A stretch of 64,000 nucleotides of DNA, taken from an uncultured Collinsella sp. Its GTDB lineage: Bacteria > Actinomycetota > Coriobacteriia > Coriobacteriales > Coriobacteriaceae. The notes under the pieces were generated by a model. The model made no database searches and was not told the origin of the DNA. It saw only the letters and a list, made by a program, of their open reading frames with translations. The stretch's first letter is position 1, and the number at the start of each line of letters is the position of its first letter. The translations under genes were made by a program, and so were the position numbers. Below are positions 24,630-31,915 of the stretch, one piece after another. Location of the stretch: contig UQTR01000001.1 in the NCBI GenBank assembly GCA_900544065.1, positions 30,833-94,832 of the forward strand, in the 5' to 3' direction.

Positions 24630-24699
24630 CCGTTCACGGGCGAAAAAAGACCGTTCACGGCTCGAAATAACGGTTTGCATTGTTCCTTTTTGTTTGAAT
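24630..24699 (+). promoter_or_regulatory. lacF control region: CCGTTCACGG repeats and LacR-type operator
   Basis: CCGTTCACGG occurs at 24630-24639 and 24651-24660, 21 bp (two helical turns) apart. Downstream at 24681-24699 is TGTTC-N5-TGTTTGAAT, identical in layout to sites before lacR and lacA. The 214-bp gap holds no gene. Confidence 0.6.
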
Positions 24700-24782
24700 G
24701 TTATTGTTTCTGTCATACACAGCGCAGCGCGTATGCCCGGACGCGATGCTCTCCGTTGGTTCATATGTGAAAGGAACGCAAT

Positions 24783-25121
24783 ATGGCAACCAAAGAAGAA
24801 ATCTCGATGGTTGGATTCGAGATTGTCGCATACGCAGGTGACGCCCAGACCGATCTGCTTGCAGCGCTCGATGCTGCTCGCGAGGGTGATTTTGAGAAGG
24901 CCGAGCAACTGCACAAGGATGCCAGCGATGCACTTATCGGCGCTCACGACACGCAGACCAAGCTGCTTTCGCAGGAGGCCGGCGGTGGCGAGATGGAGAT
25001 GACCTTCATCATGGCTCACGCTCAGGATACCCTCATGACCACTATGATCCTGGAGAAGCAGACCCGCTTTACCATCGATGCCTATAAGCGCATCGCCCAG
25101 CTCGAGGCCAAGCTCGCCTAA
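24783..25121 (+). CDS. lacF: PTS lactose-family EIIA
   Basis: This 112-aa cytoplasmic all-helical protein carries phosphate from HPr to the EIIB domain of LacE. The motif MAHAQDTLMTT holds the phosphorylated His79 and the metal-binding Asp82. Length and start (MATKEEISMVGFEIVAYAGDAQTDLL) are typical of LacF. AAAGGAACGC precedes the ATG. It is the only lactose-family EIIA in the window and stands alone, so it must serve both EIICB proteins. It has its own control region and terminator. Confidence 0.93.
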   Translation: MATKEEISMVGFEIVAYAGDAQTDLLAALDAAREGDFEKAEQLHKDASDALIGAHDTQTKLLSQEAGGGEMEMTFIMAHAQDTLMTTMILEKQTRFTIDAYKRIAQLEAKLA

Positions 25122-25148
25122 CGAGCCCGCACAACCTCGTCCCCTTCC

Positions 25149-25182
25149 AAAAGCTCTGCCGCAAACCCGCGACAGGGCTTTT
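25149..25182 (+). terminator. Terminator of lacF
   Basis: AAAAGCTCTG-CCGC (25149-25162) pairs with GCG-ACAGGGCTTTT (25169-25182), with T-rich DNA continuing (TTTTTCTGTTT). Confidence 0.8.
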
Positions 25183-25317
25183 TCTGTTTACCCGGCACTT
25201 GGGGACGTTCCTTATCTGCCGGCAGTTTGGGACACTCCTGCCATGCATTTGATCCTTTGAGGACGGAAGAAAACGAGTAATTGGGTTTGCTGCGGTGCCG
25301 AATCGGCCTGTCGGTTA

Positions 25318-25471
25318 CAAAACTATGCCGGTTTACTACGATGAATCGCATTCTTTCAACTATGGAAAGAACAGCGTTATCAAAGCCGCAGGTAGAACGC
25401 TTGTCATTTTCTACTAATAGCAAATGTGGTCGGTCCTATCGGTTTTATCGTAGTAAACCGGCATAGTTTTG
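25318..25471. repeat. Long inverted-repeat element, AAAACTATG family (copy b)
   Basis: Perfect 25-bp arms lie at 25318-25342 and 25447-25471 (core ACTATGCCGGTTTACTACG). The inner region has a hairpin TTCTTTC/GGAAAGAA and the string AAAGCCGCAGGTAGAACG shared with the element at 10748-10901, also TGTGGTCGG. Total length is 154 nt, the same as copy a. A variant of the short gene-end repeat (GAGGACGGAAGAAAACGAG) lies just upstream at 25258-25276. Confidence 0.85.
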
Positions 25472-25587
25472 AAATGGCACTATTCGACTAGCAGCGTTAT
25501 GGAGCTTCTGCACGCCCTCCCGTTCGGTTTTTCGCTGGGTGGGTATACTTCCATCCGCAATACAGGCCGGAATGAGGAGGTATCCAA

Positions 25588-26601
25588 ATGCCGGACAACG
25601 GATCGATTCAAAAGAGAGACGCGAACGAGATGGCTCATGGGCGTCCTGTCCAGATAACCGAGCATACGACGGTAACCGAGCTGCAGCCCAGCCTGTCCGA
25701 TGTCGTGTGCGCAAACAAAAAACTGCAGATTGGCTTTATCGTTGCGCTTTTGGTACTGGCGCTGCTGTCGGGCTTTGTAGCTCGTCCGCATTTTGCCGAT
25801 ACCAAGACCTGGGACTCCACCATCGAGGTCATCGATCAAAAGAAGGGCAATGTTTTGGCGCTCACGACCTCGTGCGTCGCCCTATCTGCGGGTATCACCG
25901 CGCTGCCGGGCGATACGGGAACGCCGGTTGCCGAGCAGCTCGCACAGCTTTCGGGAAACTTGGGCATCGTACTTGCCGTGCTCTACCTCGAGAAATACCT
26001 GCTGACCATTTTGTGGTCGGTTGGTCTGGGTATCCTGATTCCGTTTGCGCTGGTGCTCTTTGCGGTGTCGCTTGGTATTCACGGACGCTGGAGCACCAGC
26101 GCCGTCTTGCGCCGCGTGGCAACGCGTGTGCTGGTGGTCGCCATAATTGGCATGGCGTTGGTGCCTGCAAGCGTATGGGTGTCGCAGAAGGTCGACGAAA
26201 CGTATCGCGTTAGCATCGAGGCGGCCGAGCAAAAGGCGGCCGACGCTGCGGGTGCGGCAGATAGCGACAGCTCCAAAGCAGGCAAGAAAAAGACCGAGTC
26301 CACAGAGTCCAAGAGCGTGCTTGAGCAGCTTGCCGACGGTGCCTCGGGTCTCGTCACGTCGGTGACCAGCGGGGCCAAGCAGATGACCGACGAGATCGTG
26401 CAACAGGTGACCGACCTCATCGAAGGCGTCATTGTGATGATCGTGACTTCGTGCGTTATCCCCTTGCTGGTGCTCGCGGCGTTTTTGTGGCTGGGGCACA
26501 CACTGCTGGGGATCGATATTTCGGGCCCGGCGAACTATTTGTCCGGCCGCTTTCTGAGCGCTCCGTCCAAGCACGCCAAAAAGGGCAGGCAGTCCGAGTA
26601 G
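25588..26601 (+). CDS. Polytopic membrane protein of unknown function
   Basis: I do not recognise this 337-aa protein. Four or five membrane segments are visible: about residues 46-66 (IGFIVALLVLALLSGFVA), a weaker one near 88-108, a long hydrophobic stretch 122-165, 175-195 (VLVVAIIGMALVPASVWV) and 277-302 (VIVMIVTSCVIPLLVLAAF). Between the last two lies a 75-residue hydrophilic region rich in Ala, Ser and Lys, then a helical stretch (VLEQLADGASGLVTSVTSGAKQ). A strong ribosome site GAGGAGG precedes the ATG. It is alone in its transcription unit, with a clear terminator. No enzymatic motif is seen. Confidence 0.8.
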   Translation: MPDNGSIQKRDANEMAHGRPVQITEHTTVTELQPSLSDVVCANKKLQIGFIVALLVLALLSGFVARPHFADTKTWDSTIEVIDQKKGNVLALTTSCVALSAGITALPGDTGTPVAEQLAQLSGNLGIVLAVLYLEKYLLTILWSVGLGILIPFALVLFAVSLGIHGRWSTSAVLRRVATRVLVVAIIGMALVPASVWVSQKVDETYRVSIEAAEQKAADAAGAADSDSSKAGKKKTESTESKSVLEQLADGASGLVTSVTSGAKQMTDEIVQQVTDLIEGVIVMIVTSCVIPLLVLAAFLWLGHTLLGIDISGPANYLSGRFLSAPSKHAKKGRQSE

Positions 26602-26637
26602 CTAAAGCAGCTGTATTTGCTAAGGCATACCGCCGAC

Positions 26638-26666
26638 GGGCGGCCGAGATGCGTTCTCGGCCGCCC
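26638..26666 (+). terminator. Terminator of the membrane-protein gene
   Basis: GGGCGGCCGAGA (26638-26649) pairs perfectly with 26655-26666 around a 5-base loop and is followed by TTTTCGTTT. Confidence 0.92.
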
Positions 26667-26731
26667 TTTTCGTTTGTTGAATACGTGGCAGGTCGAGCCT
26701 TCCTCGAACGCAAGCGGTCAAATATCATCCG

Positions 26732-26816
26732 CGAACGGTAGTTGCTCAAAAAAGAACAAAGATAAACAAGTAGTTGTTGCAGTCGCTGTTCGAATATGTT
26801 CAAATAAACATGAACA
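26732..26816 (+). promoter_or_regulatory. lacA control region with LacR-type operator
   Basis: CGCGAACGGTAGTTGCTC (26732-26749) resembles CGGTGAACGGTAGTTGTTC before pflB. TGTTC-N5-TGTTCAAAT lies at 26787-26805, the same layout as before lacR and lacF, followed by the opposite half-site TGAACA at 26811-26816. The rest of the 309-bp gap shows nothing else. Confidence 0.6.
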
Positions 26817-26910
26817 GTGAAGAACCGCGCATTCAGATGCCCGGACCTGAACGCGATTCAACACTTCCAAACAGAAACTACGCACCTGCGTATCTCTCAA
26901 GGAGGATGTC

Positions 26911-27339
26911 ATGAGGGTTGTAATCGCTTCCGATGCCGACGGTATGTCGATGAAGGAGTCCATCAAGGAGATGCTCATCGCCGACGGTCACGAGGTCGTC
27001 GACTATTCCGAGACCCCTGCCGCGGACTTTGTCGATTCCGCCACCGCCGTTGCCAAGGACCTGCTGGAGCACAAGGATTCCCAGGGCTTTGCATTCGATA
27101 AGTACGGTGTCGGTTCCTATATGGCTGCCGTCAAGATTAAGGGCATGGTCGTCGCCAACATTTCCGACGAGCGCTCCGCCTATATGACCCGCGAGCACAA
27201 CGGCTCGCGCATGGTCACCATGGGCCCGGGCGTTGTGGGCACCGAGGTCGCCAAGAAGATCGCCCGCGAGTTCCTGCGCGCCCAGTACGCCGGCGGCCGT
27301 CACCAGATCCGTGTCGACATGCTCAACAAGATGGCCTAA
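26911..27339 (+). CDS. lacA: Galactose-6-phosphate isomerase subunit LacA
   Basis: This 142-aa RpiB/LacAB-family subunit works with LacB to turn galactose-6-phosphate into tagatose-6-phosphate. It begins MRVVIASDADGMSMKESI and ends GRHQIRVDMLNKMA, as LacA does; EHNGSRMVTMGPGVVG carries the family NxR and GxG features. LacA normally lacks the catalytic cysteine found in LacB, and none is seen here. AAGGAGG precedes the ATG. It opens the lacA-lacB-lacX-lacC set. Confidence 0.92.
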   Translation: MRVVIASDADGMSMKESIKEMLIADGHEVVDYSETPAADFVDSATAVAKDLLEHKDSQGFAFDKYGVGSYMAAVKIKGMVVANISDERSAYMTREHNGSRMVTMGPGVVGTEVAKKIAREFLRAQYAGGRHQIRVDMLNKMA

Positions 27340-27402
27340 CGAGAGCCACCGAGAACTCGAACTTCTACCTCAACTTGTGAATTCAGACGAAAGGACGTTC
27401 TG

Positions 27403-27927
27403 ATGAAGAAGACCATCGCAATCGGTTGCGACCATATCGTTACGGACGAGAAGATCTATCTGGCCGACCGCCTGGAGCAGGCTGGCTACAAGGTGCTCGA
27501 CTGCGGCACCTACAGCCACACCCGTACGCACTATCCCATCTACGGCAAGGCCGTGGGCGAGGCCGTTGCCAGCGGCAAGGCCGACTTTGGCGTGGCCCTG
27601 TGCGGCACCGGCATCGGCATCACCAACGCCGTCAACAAGGTTCCCGGCGCCCGCTGCGCCCTGGTTCGCGACATGACCTCTGCCCTGTATGCCCGTCGCG
27701 AGCTCAACGCCAACATCGTGGGCTTTGGCGGCAAGATTACCGGCGAGTTCCTGATGGCCGATATCATGCTTGCCTTCCTGGAGGAGCCCTACGAGAAGAC
27801 CTCCGAGCACGATGCCCTGATCGCCAAGATCGATGCCTGCAATAAGGCCGACGCCGAGGCTCAGGCTGACCCGCACTTCTTTGACGAGTTCCTCGAGAAG
27901 TGGGACCGCGGCGAATACCATGACTAA
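27403..27927 (+). CDS. lacB: Galactose-6-phosphate isomerase subunit LacB
   Basis: This 174-aa subunit pairs with LacA. It shows IAIGCDHIVTDEKI at the start, the catalytic motif ALCGTGIGITNAVNKVPGARCAL with the active-site cysteine, and NIVGFGGKITGEFLMADIML near residue 105. The length matches LacB (about 171 aa). It is 63 bp after lacA with GAAAGGAC upstream of the ATG, and is followed directly by a hairpin of the GTTACG family, so lacX may need its own signals or read-through. Confidence 0.93.
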   Translation: MKKTIAIGCDHIVTDEKIYLADRLEQAGYKVLDCGTYSHTRTHYPIYGKAVGEAVASGKADFGVALCGTGIGITNAVNKVPGARCALVRDMTSALYARRELNANIVGFGGKITGEFLMADIMLAFLEEPYEKTSEHDALIAKIDACNKADAEAQADPHFFDEFLEKWDRGEYHD

Positions 27928-27931
27928 GGAG

Positions 27932-27959
27932 GTTACGCGGTTTTACCAAACCGCGTAAC
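27932..27959. terminator. Gene-end hairpin, GTTACGssGTTTTACCAAAC family
   Basis: GTTACGCGGTTT (27932-27943) pairs with AAACCGCGTAAC (27948-27959) around TACC. It starts 4 bases after the lacB stop. The same hairpin with two base pairs swapped (GC for CG on both arms) follows the aroG stop at 44810-44837. No T-run follows, so termination is only probable. Confidence 0.6.
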
Positions 27960-27978
27960 GGGTCGACGCTGCGCGGCG

Positions 27979-28067
27979 CTCAGGCACCCCATCTCGCCGC
28001 TCAAACCGTCGCTCGCGTACATGAAGTACGCGTCGCTCCTCTTTCGCGGCGACCTGGGGCACCTGAG
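27979..28067. repeat. 89-nt structured hairpin between lacB and lacX
   Basis: CTCAGG-CA-CCCC-ATC-TCGCCGC (27979-28000) pairs with its partner at 28046-28067, leaving two small symmetric internal loops (CA/CA and ATC/CCT). Inside, GCGTAC and GTACGC form a second stem. The 377-bp gap has no credible open frame; bases after 28080 look featureless up to the lacX ribosome site. Confidence 0.65.
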
Positions 28068-28304
28068 CGCTGCTCGCTGACGTAGGGGTACCAGCAGGGT
28101 TACCGCTGTTGTTGCGAAGCGTTCTGGTATGGCAAGTTGCTCCGATAACACTTTTGCTTGCTGGGCTTGAGTGCTTCGCTCCTGGCGGTACCCGGCACTC
28201 TGCAACTTTTCAATTGACGGCTCGCGTTTCTGTGAGGGGGCGCGGGCCGGTTTTCTATCAGCCCTATTGACTTGGCGGGCTGTCGTAAGAAAGGGAAGGC
28301 TCCT

Positions 28305-29186
28305 ATGGAGTTTGTTCTTGATAACGGTTCTATTCGTGTGGCGCTGAGCACGGCTGGCGGATCGTTCACTTCTATTGTGGTCAACGGTCGCGAGTACCTG
28401 TGGCAGGGCGATCCTTCGGTCTGGTCGGGCCAGGCACCCATTTGCTTTCCGATTTGCGGCGGCCTTCGTGACGGCCGCGCGATGACCATGGGCGGCCGCG
28501 AGGTCAAGCTTGCCCGCCACGGCTTTGCCCGCAAGCAGGAGTGGAAGCTCGAGGAGCAGGGCGATAACATGGTCGCGCTGAGCCTGAGCTCTGCCGACCA
28601 TGCCGAGTTGCTCGAGCAGTACCCGTATCCGTTTAAGATCGTTGCTCGTTACGCGATCGATTCGGAAAAGGTGGCCGTGTCGTACGAGGTGACCAATGAG
28701 GGTACCGAGGACATGCCGTTCTTTGTGGGCGGTCACCCCGGCTTTGCGTGCCCGCTCGACGAGGGCGAGTCCTATGACGATTACGAGCTCCGTTTTGAGC
28801 AGCGTGAGGCCGCCGAGCTTTGTACTGCCGTCCCCTCGACGGGCCTGATTGATGTTGAGCATCGCAGCAAGAACCCCATGATCGGCCAGAACCTGTCGCT
28901 GACCCACGAACTTTTCGACTTCGCGGAGACCATCTTTGACGTGCTCGAGAGCCGCGTGGTTACGCTGACCAAGAAAACCGAGGACAAGGGCGTGCGCCTA
29001 ACGTTCCGCGATATGCCGTACCTGATTGTGTGGAGCAAGCCCGAAGGCGACTTTGTGGCCGTGGAACCGTGGGGCGGCCTGTCCACCTGCTCCGACGAGG
29101 ACGATATTCTGGAGCACAAGCGTGGCTGCCTGGTTGCCAAGCCGGGGGAGACCGTCACCCGCGGTTTTGAGATCGAGATCCTTTAA
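28305..29186 (+). CDS. lacX: LacX-like aldose 1-epimerase family protein (copy 2)
   Basis: This 293-aa protein is very close to copy 1 at 7207 (same length, most residues identical by eye). It has YLWQGDPSVWSGQAPICFP, GGHPGFACPLDEGE and PWGGLSTCSDEDDILEHKRG. ATG 28305 follows AAGGGAAGG. It lies between lacB and lacC, the position of lacX in other lac-PTS systems, where it is thought to epimerise the aldose or its 6-phosphate. The pair lacX-lacC is duplicated in the window. Confidence 0.87.
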   Translation: MEFVLDNGSIRVALSTAGGSFTSIVVNGREYLWQGDPSVWSGQAPICFPICGGLRDGRAMTMGGREVKLARHGFARKQEWKLEEQGDNMVALSLSSADHAELLEQYPYPFKIVARYAIDSEKVAVSYEVTNEGTEDMPFFVGGHPGFACPLDEGESYDDYELRFEQREAAELCTAVPSTGLIDVEHRSKNPMIGQNLSLTHELFDFAETIFDVLESRVVTLTKKTEDKGVRLTFRDMPYLIVWSKPEGDFVAVEPWGGLSTCSDEDDILEHKRGCLVAKPGETVTRGFEIEIL

Positions 29187-29242
29187 AGAGCTATCGTATG
29201 TTTGGGGTCGCACACGTCGTGCCCCGGAAACAGGAGTTCAAC

Positions 29243-30178
29243 ATGATTCTGACCGTTACCATGAACCCGTCGATCGATACGCGCTATCAACTCGACAAGC
29301 TGATCATCGACGACGTGAACCGCGTGACGCCCGAAAAGACCGCTGGCGGTAAGGGTCTCAACGTGAGCCGCGTGCTGCTGCAGTTGGGCGACGATGTGCT
29401 CGCGACCGGCCTGCTCGGCGGCCACATGGGTGCCTATATGGCCGAGCTTATGGATGCCGACGGCGTCAAGAACGACTTTGTGCCCATCGCCGGTGAGACG
29501 CGCATTTGCCTGAATATTCTGCACGAGGGTAATCAGACCGAGCTGTTGGAGAGCGGTCCGCAGATTGCGCCTGCCGAGCTCGAGGCCTTTACGGCAAAGT
29601 TCGCCGAGCTTGCAGCGAAGGCGGACGTCGTGACGCTTTCGGGTTCGCTGCCGCGTGGCGTCGATGCTGGCTACTATGCCGAGCTCGTCAAGATTGCCGA
29701 GGAGGCGGGCGCCAAGGTGCTGCTCGACACTTCGGGTGCATCGCTGGAGGCCGCGCTGGAGTCCGACGCTAAGCCTGAGCTCGTAAAGCCCAACCTGACC
29801 GAGATTAACGGCCTACTGGGTACGTCCTTTACGACCGATGATGTCGATGCCCTGCGCGAGGCGCTTGCCGCCGATGGCCGCTTTGCCGGTATCCCCTGGG
29901 TTGTCGTATCGATGGGCGCTGCCGGGTCGGTGGGCTTCCATGAGGGTCGCGCGTTCCGCGCCAAGACACCCGCGATTGCGGCCGTGAACGCGACGGGTTC
30001 CGGTGACTCGACCATCGCCGGCTTTGCGCATGCCATTGCTGCCGGCGCCGACGACGTCACGGTGCTCAAGACCGCCAATACCTGCGGCAAGCTCAACGCC
30101 ATGGATCCCAAGACCGGCCACCTGGTCATGGATCGCTGGGACGAGATCTACAACAGTGTTGTCGTGACTGAACTGTAG
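29243..30178 (+). CDS. lacC: Tagatose-6-phosphate kinase, PfkB family (copy 2)
   Basis: This 311-aa kinase has PfkB signatures GGKGLNVSRVLLQLG and NATGSGDSTIAGFAHA and is very close to copy 1 at 8148. Position after lacA, lacB and lacX makes tagatose-6-phosphate kinase the best call. ATG 29243 is chosen because CAGGAG lies upstream and the protein then begins MILTVTMNPSIDTRYQL exactly as copy 1; an upstream in-frame start is not supported. The last gene of the operon, before a strong terminator; no class I LacD aldolase follows. Confidence 0.9.
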   Translation: MILTVTMNPSIDTRYQLDKLIIDDVNRVTPEKTAGGKGLNVSRVLLQLGDDVLATGLLGGHMGAYMAELMDADGVKNDFVPIAGETRICLNILHEGNQTELLESGPQIAPAELEAFTAKFAELAAKADVVTLSGSLPRGVDAGYYAELVKIAEEAGAKVLLDTSGASLEAALESDAKPELVKPNLTEINGLLGTSFTTDDVDALREALAADGRFAGIPWVVVSMGAAGSVGFHEGRAFRAKTPAIAAVNATGSGDSTIAGFAHAIAAGADDVTVLKTANTCGKLNAMDPKTGHLVMDRWDEIYNSVVVTEL

Positions 30179-30203
30179 GAGTCGCGACACCGAACACTTA
30201 AAA

Positions 30204-30239
30204 ACGGCGCCCGCCGGCGATGTTGCCGGCGGGCGCCGT
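30204..30239. terminator. Bidirectional terminator between lacC2 and galT
   Basis: A perfect 15-bp stem (30204-30218 with 30225-30239, ACGGCGCCCGCCGGC) lies between convergent genes, with AAAA before and TTGTCTT after. Confidence 0.9.
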
Positions 30240-30249
30240 TGTCTTGAAG

Positions 30250-30288
30250 ACGAAATGATTCGTTTTCCTCCGTCCCCAAGGGATCATT
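30250..30288. repeat. Short gene-end repeat after galT
   Basis: On the minus strand the galT stop runs straight into TGATCCCTTGGGGACGGAGG and AAAACG. This is the same string as at 10677-10711 after the orphan EIIB gene. Confidence 0.6.
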
Positions 30289-31915
30289 ACAACGAGTCGA
30301 TAAAGCGCTGCTGGGCGGCGCGGCCGGCTTCGTCCCACTTAAAGACGCCGGCGTTGTCGAGCACGTGGCCAAACACCACGCCGACCTCCTCGTGCAGGAT
30401 ATCGATGGCGTTGTCTGCCGTAAGCTCGTCGGCGCGGCGGGCAAAAACGTCTTCGGCCCATGCGGCGTGGTTGCGGCATAGATCATCGCCCTCGAGCGCG
30501 CTAGCAAGGTCGTAGCTGGCATCGACCTTGGCCGCCAGCAGGTGCTCGCGGACAGCGCCGAGCTCGGGAACCAGGCGCGGCGGAAGAATGGCCAGGCCCA
30601 TGACCTCGATCAGGCCGATGTTCTCCTTCTTAATGTGGTGGTACTCGGCATGCGGGTGGAACACGCCCAGCGGATGCTCGTCGGTCGTGATGTTGCAGCG
30701 AAGCGCCAGGTAGGCCTCGTAGATTTCGCCGCCGGCATTTCCGCGAGAGTCGACGCGGCGGATGACGGGCGTCACGGTGTTGTGCGCCACGCCATCGGCT
30801 GTGTACGCGATGACGCCCACAGACTCATCGGTCCACTCGCGCCAGGCGAGGATAATCTTCTCGGCAGCGTCGAGCAGCTGAGCGCGGTCATGCGAGCGCA
30901 GGCGCAGCACCGAGAGCGGCCACTGCAGCACGGTACCGCTGACCTGGTCAAAACCGGGCACGCTAAACTGCGAGACCTCGGCGGCATGCATCATGGGGAA
31001 CTCGTGCGCGCCGCCCTGGAAGTGGTCGTGCGACAGAATCGAGCCGCCCACGATGGGCAGGTCGGCGTTGGAGCCAATAAAGTAGTGCGGGAACAGGTCG
31101 ACAAAGTCGAGCAGACAGGTCAGCCCCTTGCGGTCGACGTGCATCGGACGATGCTCGGAGCTCATGGCAATGCAGTGCTCGTTAAAGTACGCGTACGGGC
31201 TGTATTGGAAGCCCCAGCGCTCGCCGTCGAGCTTAATGGGGATAACGCGCAGATTCTGGCGGGCGGGATGGGCGCCGCCGTCGGCTGCAGCGGAGCGTCC
31301 GGGATAGCCCTCGTTTTCGATGCAGAGCTGGCAGGCGGGATACTTCTCGCCCGTGTTTTTGGCGGCGCCGGCCGCGGCAATATCGCGCGGGTCCTTTTCG
31401 GGCTTTGACAGGTTGATGGTAATCTCGAGGTCGCCCCAGTTGGTGGGGGTGCTCCATTTGATGTTGCGCGCGATGGCGGCACGGCGCACGTAGCCGGCGT
31501 CGCAGCACAGGCCGTAGAACCAATCAGTCGCGGCGCGGGGCTCGTTGACGCCCATGCGGCCGTTGAATTCCTCGTTTACAACCGAAGGCCTCGGCATCAG
31601 CACGCCCATGATGCGCATGGCGATGCGGTCGCGGCCCGATACCGTGTCCTCGGCAGCACCGTTGGCAACAGCCGCCTCGGCAAGCGCGGCAAGTGTGCCT
31701 TCAAGGTCAAAGTTGGGCAGGGTATCGGGGTGCAAGAGCGAGAGTTTCTCGACCTGGAGCGCCCAGGCCATGTCGAGCGCCGGGCCCGTGGCGCCGATGC
31801 ACTCCAAAATGGTGTTGTAGGCCCAGATGCGATCGTCCTGTCGGATCATCGATCGATGGATGGCATACTCAATCAAGCCCTGCGCGGCCTCGCGCACGTC
31901 AGTCATTACAGCCAT
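30287..31915 (-). CDS. galT: UTP-hexose-1-phosphate/UDP-glucose uridylyltransferase, class II GalT
   Basis: This roughly 540-aa enzyme exchanges UMP between UDP-glucose and galactose-1-phosphate in the Leloir pathway. It belongs to the class II (Firmicutes-type) GalTs: long, with GGSILSHDHFQGGAHEFPMM near residue 285 and NEHCIAMSSEHRPMH before it. The start is uncertain: ATG 31915 overlaps galK by 10 bases, while ATG 31906 forms a TAATG junction with the galK stop and gives MTDVREAAQGLIEYA. Translation is coupled to galK in either case. Confidence 0.92.
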   Translation of the reverse strand: MAVMTDVREAAQGLIEYAIHRSMIRQDDRIWAYNTILECIGATGPALDMAWALQVEKLSLLHPDTLPNFDLEGTLAALAEAAVANGAAEDTVSGRDRIAMRIMGVLMPRPSVVNEEFNGRMGVNEPRAATDWFYGLCCDAGYVRRAAIARNIKWSTPTNWGDLEITINLSKPEKDPRDIAAAGAAKNTGEKYPACQLCIENEGYPGRSAAADGGAHPARQNLRVIPIKLDGERWGFQYSPYAYFNEHCIAMSSEHRPMHVDRKGLTCLLDFVDLFPHYFIGSNADLPIVGGSILSHDHFQGGAHEFPMMHAAEVSQFSVPGFDQVSGTVLQWPLSVLRLRSHDRAQLLDAAEKIILAWREWTDESVGVIAYTADGVAHNTVTPVIRRVDSRGNAGGEIYEAYLALRCNITTDEHPLGVFHPHAEYHHIKKENIGLIEVMGLAILPPRLVPELGAVREHLLAAKVDASYDLASALEGDDLCRNHAAWAEDVFARRADELTADNAIDILHEEVGVVFGHVLDNAGVFKWDEAGRAAQQRFIDSL

